From an uncultured Eubacteriales bacterium (GTDB lineage Bacteria > Bacillota > Clostridia > Oscillospirales > CAG-382), in assembly GCA_934444485.1 (NCBI GenBank), contig CAKSCN010000111.1, positions 1-8,374 on the forward strand: DNA of 8,374 nt, written 5' to 3'. Of this stretch, positions 1 to 4,715 are shown piece by piece. The notes below the pieces were generated by a model. It worked only from the letters and a program-made list of their open reading frames with translations. It made no database searches and had not been told where the DNA came from. Numbering within the stretch: position 1 is the first letter of the stretch; each line of letters starts with the position of its first letter. Position numbers and translations under genes: made by a program.

Positions 1-44
1 GGCTTCGGTTCCGGAACATAATCGTAAAGCTTGATGTTGTACAT
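1..44 (-). CDS. 5' end of a leftward gene of unknown function (partial)
   Basis: Only the first 14 codons are inside the window, reading MYNIKLYDYVPEPK. The start is supported by a good Shine-Dalgarno sequence (AGGAG on the minus strand at 59-55), 10 nt before the ATG at 44-42. The gene is divergent from the AraC-family regulator at 376-1215 across a 331-bp region, the usual arrangement for an AraC regulator and its target. A carbohydrate-related enzyme or transporter is therefore plausible, but this is inference from context only. The 14 residues show no signal peptide and no recognisable motif, and I cannot name the product. I found no convincing minus-strand promoter; a TTGACG (106-101) has no good -10 at the right distance. 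Confidence 0.6.
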   Translation of the reverse strand, partial: MYNIKLYDYVPEPK

Positions 45-152
45 TTTTCCTTCACTCCTGTTTGTTATAGTTTTATGCAGCATTGTTCTGCATCGTAAAC
101 CGTCAATATACGCATATATGTGTTCGAAAAAATATTGATTCTTATCTGTACG

Positions 153-172
153 CTGTCATCTGTCATAGACAG
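153..172. repeat. Tandem CTGTCAT repeat with inverted CTGTC/GACAG arm
   Basis: CTGTCAT occurs twice head to tail (153-159, 160-166), and the second copy forms a 5-bp inverted repeat, CTGTC-ATA-GACAG (160-172). It lies 37 bp upstream of the -35 box of the AraC1 promoter, a position suited to an operator or activator site. Function is inferred from position only. Confidence 0.35.
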
Positions 173-208
173 TCGAAGGAATCTGAAACGGCGAACACCT
201 TGTGTATG

Positions 209-237
209 TTGACAAAATCATTGATTTGTGCTATAAT
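209..237 (+). promoter_or_regulatory. Consensus sigma-A promoter for the AraC1 gene
   Basis: A perfect -35 box TTGACA (209-214) and a perfect -10 box TATAAT (232-237) are separated by exactly 17 bp. Transcription should start near 244, giving an untranslated leader of about 130 nt before the AraC1 start at 376. Such a strong core promoter on a regulator gene suggests repression. The tandem CAGTTGCG repeat directly downstream is in the right place for a repressor site. Confidence 0.8.
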
Positions 238-238
238 T

Positions 239-254
239 CAGTTGCGCAGTTGCG
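239..254. repeat. Perfect tandem 8-bp repeat CAGTTGCG at the expected +1
   Basis: CAGTTGCG is repeated exactly, head to tail, at 239-246 and 247-254. It begins one base after the -10 box and covers the predicted transcription start of the AraC1 gene. A protein bound here would block initiation, so it is a candidate autorepression operator. It is GC-richer than the surrounding DNA. Function is inferred. Confidence 0.4.
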
Positions 255-268
255 TGCTTGATTGGTGA

Positions 269-379
269 ATGAGGTTTCCTTGCTGTTCTTTTGTCATTCT
301 ATCACAAAAGAGATGGTTGGAAAAGAGCAAAAATAAACGTGTATTTGTAAAAAATAAACATGTAACGGTGATATTATGA
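269..379 (+). CDS. Possible 36-aa leader peptide overlapping the AraC1 start
   Basis: A short frame begins at ATG 269, about 25 nt after the predicted transcription start, and ends at TGA 377-379. This gives the 4-base ATGA overlap with the AraC1 start codon (376-378) that is typical of translational coupling. The predicted 36-aa peptide starts MRFPCCSFVIL, is rich in Lys and Arg, and resembles nothing I know. Only a weak GGTG (264-267) precedes the ATG, directly next to it, so initiation would be poor. Much of its codon content comes from the A-rich 15-bp direct repeats. It may be a regulatory leader frame or simply chance. Confidence 0.2.
   Translation: MRFPCCSFVILSQKRWLEKSKNKRVFVKNKHVTVIL
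329..364. repeat. 15-bp direct repeat with 21-bp period before AraC1
   Basis: AAAAATAAACGTGTA (329-343) and AAAAATAAACATGTA (350-364) differ at one base and start exactly 21 bp apart, two helical turns. That is the spacing of the paired half-sites bound by classical AraC-type regulators. The second copy ends two bases before the GGTGAT ribosome site of AraC1. A related A-rich element lies in the same place before AraC2. In this position it could act as an operator in the transcribed leader or as an mRNA element. The repeat is seen directly; its role is inferred. Confidence 0.45.
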
Positions 380-1215
380 GGTTTAGTGAAATAAAACCAT
401 TTGTAAGGTTTATAAGAGTTCAGAAACAATTCCCCTACACAGAATCGATGTGTGCCCTTGATAACAGGATATTCTATTGCACAAATGGTGAAGGAAAACT
501 TGAAATTGACGGCGATGAGGTCGAGATATCTTCCGGTTCACTTCTTTATTGGCGTTCGGCACTACCTTATCGATATACTTTCTGCACCGAAACCCTATCG
601 TTTATTGCATGTAATTTTGATTTTTCCTGCGTGAGCGAAGAAAAAAACTATCCGATTCCACCTCTGAAAGAAAAAGAATTTGACACGACAATGCTCCTTG
701 ATGATGCCAATGTAGTTGACGAGGAAGCTTTCGGGAGGTATTTTGTTATAGATAACGCACAGCGATTTGAAGAGAAATTCATAAAACTCAGAGAAGAGTA
801 TAATAACAAGCAACAGTACTACTCTATGAATTGTACAGCAACATTGACAGGTATTCTTGTTGCTGCCGTCAGAGAGTACAATATGCCGAAGTGCATAAGG
901 GAGAATGACATTTCCGAGAGGGTGATTTCATATATCAGGGAGAATTATCAAAAAAAAATCACATATGCCGACATTGCGGCAAAGTTTCACTACCATCCGA
1001 ATCATATAAGCAGAATTATGCTCTCGTGTACGGGAATGAGCCTGCATAAGTTTCTGACAAGCTACAGAATTGGCGAAGCTGTAACGTTCCTCCAATCGGG
1101 AAAGTATTCGGTGCGTGAGGTTGCGGAGCTTGTCGGCATCCCGGATATAAGCCAATTCTCCAAATGCTTTAAGAAGTACACATCGAATCCGCCGTCAAAG
1201 TATAGGTACAGCTGA
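376..1215 (+). CDS. AraC-family transcriptional regulator with N-terminal cupin domain (AraC1)
   Basis: This 279-aa protein has the two-domain plan of sugar-responsive AraC/XylS regulators. Residues 25-80 form a cupin-like ligand-binding and dimerisation domain, with short beta strands around DNRIFYCTNGEGKLEI. Residues 175-279 form the DNA-binding domain with two helix-turn-helix units: the first around YADIAAKFHYHPNHISRI (197-214), the second around SVREVAELVGIPDISQFSKCF (245-265), ending in the family-typical NPPSKYR. The start is fixed by GGTGAT (367-372), 3 nt before the ATG. It has its own consensus promoter at 209-237 and diverges from the gene cut off at the left edge, its likely target. 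The coding sequence is visibly more AT-rich than the genes to its right. It is a paralogue of the regulator at 3744-4586. The inducer cannot be told from the sequence. Confidence 0.93.
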   Translation: MRFSEIKPFVRFIRVQKQFPYTESMCALDNRIFYCTNGEGKLEIDGDEVEISSGSLLYWRSALPYRYTFCTETLSFIACNFDFSCVSEEKNYPIPPLKEKEFDTTMLLDDANVVDEEAFGRYFVIDNAQRFEEKFIKLREEYNNKQQYYSMNCTATLTGILVAAVREYNMPKCIRENDISERVISYIRENYQKKITYADIAAKFHYHPNHISRIMLSCTGMSLHKFLTSYRIGEAVTFLQSGKYSVREVAELVGIPDISQFSKCFKKYTSNPPSKYRYS

Positions 1216-1219
1216 AAAA

Positions 1220-1247
1220 GAAGGCTCGGTATTTTCACTGAGCTTTC
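1220..1247. terminator. Probable bidirectional terminator between convergent genes
   Basis: A hairpin pairs GAAGGCTCGGT (1220-1230) with ACTGAGCTTTC (1237-1247) around a 6-nt loop ATTTTC, with two G-T wobbles when read as RNA. It lies between the AraC1 stop (1213-1215) and the helicase stop (1246-1248), so its right arm touches the helicase stop codon. On the minus strand the stem is followed by a good T tract (CTTCTTTTTC); on the plus strand the run is only TTTCAATTCTT. It should work better for the helicase transcript. Confidence 0.55.
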
Positions 1248-3648
1248 AATTCTTATTGTTTCCCCAAAATTTACTTATCACCTCCGCAAGCCCCTCGGCG
1301 TCCTTGAAAAATCTTATGCTTTGCCACGACTCCGGCAGACATTCGAGGTATTTTCTCTTTTTGTAGCGTGTGTCGATAAGAAGAACGAAGCCTCTGTCCT
1401 TTTCGGAACGTATAACTCTGCCTCCCGCCTGAAACACCCTGTTGAGTCCGGGAAAGGTGTACGCAAAGTCAAAGCCGTCACGCCCCTTTGCGGAGTACGA
1501 CTTTTTCAGAAGATCTCTCTCGAAGCATATCGCCGGCATTCCCGTACCCACAATTATCGCACCAGAAAGCTTTTCTCCCTTTAGGTCAACTCCCTCGGAA
1601 AATACGCCGCCGCAGACTGTGAAGCCGATGAGAGTCTTGTCTCCGTGATTGTCGAAGCTTGCAAGAAAATCGGCACGTTCGGCATCGTTCATCTCGGGTG
1701 TCTGACGCAAAAGCGTAATGCACGAGGATTCGGAAAGCGATTCAGAAAAAATCTCGTATACATCGTCAAGATACTTGAACGACGGAAAGAAAACAAGGTA
1801 GTTGCCGACCTTGCACCTTGTCGCCTCGGTTATCGCCTCGCAAATCGCTTCGTATGACTCTTTCCTGTCCTTGTATACCGTCGATATTCCGCAAAGCGAG
1901 GCGCAGAGAAAGTTCTCTCTCGGGAAGGGACTTCCCACACGTATATACCTGTCACGCTCCGATTTCCCTCCGAGTACGTCGAAGTAGTATCCGAACGGAC
2001 GGAGCGTTGCCGAGAAGAAAACCGTGCTTTTCGGGAGTGCCGCAAGCTCTTCGAGAATCTGCGACGGATCGGTGCAGACTATGCAGAGCCGCTTCTTCTT
2101 TGCCGTTCGGTCAAGATAAACAGCAAACGAACCCTCGTATATGTCACGCAGTTCCGTGAGCTTCAGGAAAAAACGGCATTTAAAGTATTCGTCGAGAGTC
2201 TTTTCCTTTTCGACTTCGTATTCGTCTTTTGACAAAAAACGCTTGTATTCCTCGCACAGTGCGTCAAGAGTGCCGAGAAATTCCTCCGTCAGACCGACAA
2301 TGTGCTTTTCGTCGCTGATATCTGCCTCGTCGAGGGTCTTCGCAATCGCATTTATCTCTTTCGCAAGCCTTGAAAAGGGAATACGCACTCTTTTCGGAGC
2401 TTCCTTTAACGCCCTTGCCGCCGCTCTCAGCTCGGAGACTTCAAGATCCGCCGAGTACATATCTCTTGCTCTGTCGGGAAGATTGTGTACCTCGTCGGTG
2501 AGAACGGCAAAGTTCGACGGCGTCGAAAAATATCTCTGAAGCATGGCGTTCGGGTCGTATGCGTGGTTGTAGTCGCCGACGATAACATCGCAGAAAAGAG
2601 AGGCGTCAAGCGCAAGCTCGTGCGGACAGACAACGTACTTTTCGGCATATACCGCAACAAGCTCGGGGGTTATGAGGCTGTGTTCGCTTACAAGCGCAAA
2701 AATCGCACTGTTTACACGCTCTCCGTGACCTTTCGAGTATTTGCACAGATGCGGCAGACAGTTTCCGCCGCCGATACAGCTCTTAGCCTTTGCCGAGAGA
2801 ATTATCGACCGCAGCATGAGTCCGTTCGCAGTGAGCGATTCGAGAGCTTCTTTGGCGACGCTTCTTGTTATGACCTTCGCCGTGAGATAGAATATCTTTC
2901 CGCAGTGACCTTCACCCATTGCCTTAAGCGATGGGAAGAGTGCGGAGATTGTCTTTCCCGTACCTGTCGGAGCCTCGACAAAAAGCTTCGCACCGTCACG
3001 AACCGCCCTGTAAACTGCGGCGCAGATGTCACGCTGACCCTTGCGGTAACTCTCGTGCGGAAAGGAGAGCGCCTTGAGACCGACGTTGCGAACCTCGGTG
3101 TGGTCAAGATAAAGTCTCAGCCAGCGGTGAAGCTCTCCGAGAACCTCTGCAAAAAAGCTTTCCGCTTTTTCAAAGTCAAGAACTTCGTCAAGGACATTTG
3201 TTTCGGAGCGTGAAATGTTGTGGTAAACGAGACTCACCTCGCAGCTTTTCACGTTCTTCTCACGCATTATCATGTATGCATAAAAGTAAACCTGCGCCCT
3301 GTATTTCGGTATGCTGTCAAAAGAGAGAAGATGCACGTTTTCCGAAACGGTCTTTATCTCGCACACCGAGAGAGTTTTCTTCGTGTCGTGAATCGCATCG
3401 GCGATGCCCTGAATTTTGACCTTCAGTCCGTCATCGTATTCGTATACGCATTCGGTGCGGTACTCGGGAATGTAACCTTTGTTTTCGAGCTTCGCCTCGT
3501 AGGAACGGTGAAACCTCGCTCCGGCAAGCATCTTTTCCTCGGGAACGGAATAGCCGTCAGACGCCGCATTGCCGTCACGGAATATGAAATCGGTTATGTC
3601 TCGCACCGACATTGTGACGGTGTTTGTGCTTCTGTCGTATTCCGCCAT
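1246..3648 (-). CDS. PD-(D/E)XK nuclease fused to XPD/DinG-type Fe-S helicase
   Basis: This 800-aa ATP-dependent DNA helicase has a nuclease domain at its N-terminus. Residues 40-125 carry all RecB/Cas4-type nuclease signatures: H47, D84 (GIAD), E97-I-K99, and Q119VYFY123. The helicase part has Walker A EAPTGTGKT (225-233), four cysteines placed like the XPD/DinG 4Fe-4S ligands (C291, C297, C302, C341), a DEVH box (385-388), FSAT (545-548), motif V around VFSEGVDL (682-689), and motif VI QAGGRVIRSEKDRG (740-753). All catalytic residues appear intact. The family (COG1199) unwinds DNA 5' to 3' and acts in repair; the nuclease probably trims DNA during unwinding, which is inference. The start at 3648 follows AGGAGG by 8 nt. 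A longer frame from TTG 3666 would begin inside that ribosome site and is rejected. It has its own promoter (3687-3715) and lies 95 bp behind AraC2. Confidence 0.92.
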   Translation of the reverse strand: MAEYDRSTNTVTMSVRDITDFIFRDGNAASDGYSVPEEKMLAGARFHRSYEAKLENKGYIPEYRTECVYEYDDGLKVKIQGIADAIHDTKKTLSVCEIKTVSENVHLLSFDSIPKYRAQVYFYAYMIMREKNVKSCEVSLVYHNISRSETNVLDEVLDFEKAESFFAEVLGELHRWLRLYLDHTEVRNVGLKALSFPHESYRKGQRDICAAVYRAVRDGAKLFVEAPTGTGKTISALFPSLKAMGEGHCGKIFYLTAKVITRSVAKEALESLTANGLMLRSIILSAKAKSCIGGGNCLPHLCKYSKGHGERVNSAIFALVSEHSLITPELVAVYAEKYVVCPHELALDASLFCDVIVGDYNHAYDPNAMLQRYFSTPSNFAVLTDEVHNLPDRARDMYSADLEVSELRAAARALKEAPKRVRIPFSRLAKEINAIAKTLDEADISDEKHIVGLTEEFLGTLDALCEEYKRFLSKDEYEVEKEKTLDEYFKCRFFLKLTELRDIYEGSFAVYLDRTAKKKRLCIVCTDPSQILEELAALPKSTVFFSATLRPFGYYFDVLGGKSERDRYIRVGSPFPRENFLCASLCGISTVYKDRKESYEAICEAITEATRCKVGNYLVFFPSFKYLDDVYEIFSESLSESSCITLLRQTPEMNDAERADFLASFDNHGDKTLIGFTVCGGVFSEGVDLKGEKLSGAIIVGTGMPAICFERDLLKKSYSAKGRDGFDFAYTFPGLNRVFQAGGRVIRSEKDRGFVLLIDTRYKKRKYLECLPESWQSIRFFKDAEGLAEVISKFWGNNKN

Positions 3649-3686
3649 TCGCGCCCCTCCTTGCAATCGAATATATGTTCTTTTAC

Positions 3687-3715
3687 ATTATACGCCGCAA
3701 TAATGAACACGGCAA
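3687..3715 (-). promoter_or_regulatory. Probable sigma-A promoter for the nuclease-helicase gene
   Basis: On the minus strand, TTGCCG (3715-3710) and a perfect TATAAT (3692-3687) are separated by 17 bp, placing the start near 3680 and giving a leader of about 32 nt before ATG 3648. I found no terminator after AraC2, so some read-through from that gene is possible as well. Confidence 0.6.
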
Positions 3716-3743
3716 CAATATTTTGATAACAATGATTTTTACG

Positions 3744-4586
3744 TTAAACGTACATTCTGTTCAGCGCACGGAATTTTGTCGGTGAACAACCGTACTTTTT
3801 CGCAAAGCAGACCGAGAAATAGTTGGCGTCGGGGAACCCGGACTCTGCCGCAACCTCGTTTACGGACTTGTTTGTTCCGGAAAGAAGAGTACCGGCAAAT
3901 TCAAGCTTCCTCTCGAGCAAATAACGGTGAAGACTCGTGCCGCAAGCTTTTTTGAAAATCTGTCCTATGTAGTACGGATGGTAATTGAAGTGTGCGGCGA
4001 TGTCGGCGTTTGAGTGAAGCGACGTGCAGTTTTCCGAAATGTATTCCGAGATTTTTTCGTACAGTCCGTATTCCGTCTTTGCGTTGAGTTCGAGAAGCCT
4101 GTACAGCGCAAATTCAAGAAGAGCGGACGCCTTTTCACGAAAGTATCTGTCCGAATGCGTCATTCCGTGACCGTAAACATCGGCAATCTTCACGAAGTCC
4201 GCACGGAGAATCGGAACGTCGTGCATGACAAAAGACCTCCCGAAAACCGAAAGCTCCTCCGAAAGCTCGGTTGTGTGCATTTTTGTGCGGTCGAAATTCT
4301 CCGACGAAACCGGAGGAAAGGCTTCCGTGCAGTTTTTGTATTTTAAAGACAAATCGAAATTTAACGTCACGAAAAAAAGGGGAGAAACACTGCTTGACAG
4401 CGGCATATATTTTTCGCCGGCAGGGTAGTAACACAGAGTGTTTTCGGAAAGCTCAAAATCTCTGTCTTCAAAGTATATCCGACCTTTTCCGCTCAGCACA
4501 AACAGTATTCTCGAATCGTAGGCACGTGTGAAAAAACTGTTGGGGAGGTAGTCTGTCTTTGCGGCGTAGCGTAAGAACAAATCCAT
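3744..4586 (-). CDS. AraC-family transcriptional regulator with N-terminal cupin domain (AraC2)
   Basis: Counted from ATG 4586 this is a 280-aa regulator. Residues 22-75 form a cupin-like sensing domain (DSRILFVLSGKGRIYFE). Residues 175-274 carry two helix-turn-helix units: NADIAAHFNYHPYYIGQIF (193-211) and SVNEVAAESGFPDANYFSVCF (241-261), followed by GCSPTKFR. It shares many short stretches with AraC1, for example NGEGKLEI versus SGKGRIYF, and ADIAAKFHYHP versus ADIAAHFNYHP. Possible starts are GTG 4595, ATG 4592 and ATG 4586. I prefer 4586 because it lies 4 nt after GGTGAT (4596-4591), as in AraC1, and the other two lie inside that site. The gene diverges from the GH106-like hydrolase and shares a symmetric promoter with it, so it very probably controls that operon. 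The inducer is unknown, probably the substrate or product of the hydrolase. Confidence 0.93.
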   Translation of the reverse strand: MDLFLRYAAKTDYLPNSFFTRAYDSRILFVLSGKGRIYFEDRDFELSENTLCYYPAGEKYMPLSSSVSPLFFVTLNFDLSLKYKNCTEAFPPVSSENFDRTKMHTTELSEELSVFGRSFVMHDVPILRADFVKIADVYGHGMTHSDRYFREKASALLEFALYRLLELNAKTEYGLYEKISEYISENCTSLHSNADIAAHFNYHPYYIGQIFKKACGTSLHRYLLERKLEFAGTLLSGTNKSVNEVAAESGFPDANYFSVCFAKKYGCSPTKFRALNRMYV

Positions 4587-4600
4587 ATTCATCACCGTTA

Positions 4601-4633
4601 ATGTTTGTTTTTCAAAGATTTTGCTTTGCTTTT
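4601..4633. repeat. Two T-rich half-sites 21 bp apart, next to the hydrolase -35
   Basis: On the plus strand TTTGNTTTT occurs at 4604-4612 and 4625-4633, a period of exactly 21 bp. On the minus strand the wider copies read AAAAACAAACAT (4612-4601) and AAAAGCAAAGCA (4633-4622), similar to AAAAATAAACRTGTA before AraC1. The proximal site ends 4 bp before the hydrolase -35 box (4638), where AraC-type activators usually bind. The pair also lies in the leader of AraC2, so binding could repress that gene. The elements are short and simple, so this is a candidate only. Confidence 0.4.
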
Positions 4634-4637
4634 TACA

Positions 4638-4666
4638 TTGATTATAGCTCTTCGGTGCTGTATAAT
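4638..4666 (+). promoter_or_regulatory. Sigma-A promoter for the hydrolase-YgjV operon
   Basis: TTGATT (4638-4643) and a perfect TATAAT (4661-4666) are separated by 17 bp. The start should be near 4673, giving a leader of about 43 nt before GTG 4716. The promoter overlaps almost completely with the AraC2 promoter on the other strand, because both are built from the same 9-bp inverted repeat. Confidence 0.7.
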
Positions 4667-4669
4667 CAA
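4641..4669 (-). promoter_or_regulatory. Sigma-A promoter for AraC2, mirror image of the hydrolase promoter
   Basis: On the minus strand TTGATT (4669-4664) and TATAAT (4646-4641) are again separated by 17 bp. The start should be near 4634, giving a leader of about 48 nt. The inverted repeat TTGATTATA (4638-4646) / TATAATCAA (4661-4669) provides the -35 of one promoter and the -10 of the other in each arm, so polymerase can probably occupy only one orientation at a time. Confidence 0.65.
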
Positions 4670-4715
4670 GCGCAGTGATTTAATAATCGGTGAATATAAT
4701 TAAGGCGGTGACGCT

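Larger units (their letters stand above)
45..375. other. 331-bp AT-rich divergent regulatory region
   Basis: This stretch between the left-edge gene and the AraC1 gene has no convincing long gene. It holds, in order: an inverted repeat ATGCAG/CTGCAT (75-80 and 88-93), an inverted repeat TCAATAT/ATATTGA (103-109 and 132-138), a tandem CTGTCAT repeat with an inverted partner (153-172), a consensus promoter (209-237), a tandem CAGTTGCG repeat at the expected transcription start (239-254), a possible 36-aa leader reading frame (269-379), and a 15-bp direct repeat with a 21-bp period (329-364). The density of short repeats suggests a binding region for one or more regulators, though AT-rich DNA also gives such repeats by chance. 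Confidence 0.5.

Noticed and set aside
71..106. Minus-strand promoter for the left-edge gene (TTGACG or TTTACG with ATAAAA)
   Set aside because: No pairing gives both a fair -35 and a fair -10 at 16-18 bp, so I did not annotate it.
83..268. 61-codon open frame in the left intergenic region
   Set aside because: It runs across the -35 and -10 boxes of the AraC1 promoter, has no ribosome site and shows no protein-like pattern.
2485..3213. 242-codon open frame on the plus strand
   Set aside because: It lies wholly antisense to the well-supported nuclease-helicase, has no ribosome site I can see, and its translation resembles no family. It is a product of the codon bias of the real gene.
1246..3648. 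Nuclease-helicase as part of a CRISPR-Cas or named defence system (Cas4-like)
   Set aside because: There is no CRISPR array, no other cas or defence gene, and the nuclease domain lacks the Cas4 cysteine pattern. A housekeeping repair role is the simpler reading.
3649..3666. TTG start giving the helicase six extra residues
   Set aside because: The extra codons are the AGGAGG ribosome site itself, which is properly spaced for ATG 3648.
3741..3751. Perfect palindrome ACGTTAAACGT across the AraC2 stop codon
   Set aside because: The arms are only 4 bp with no T tract; it is too short to be a terminator and gives no other clue.
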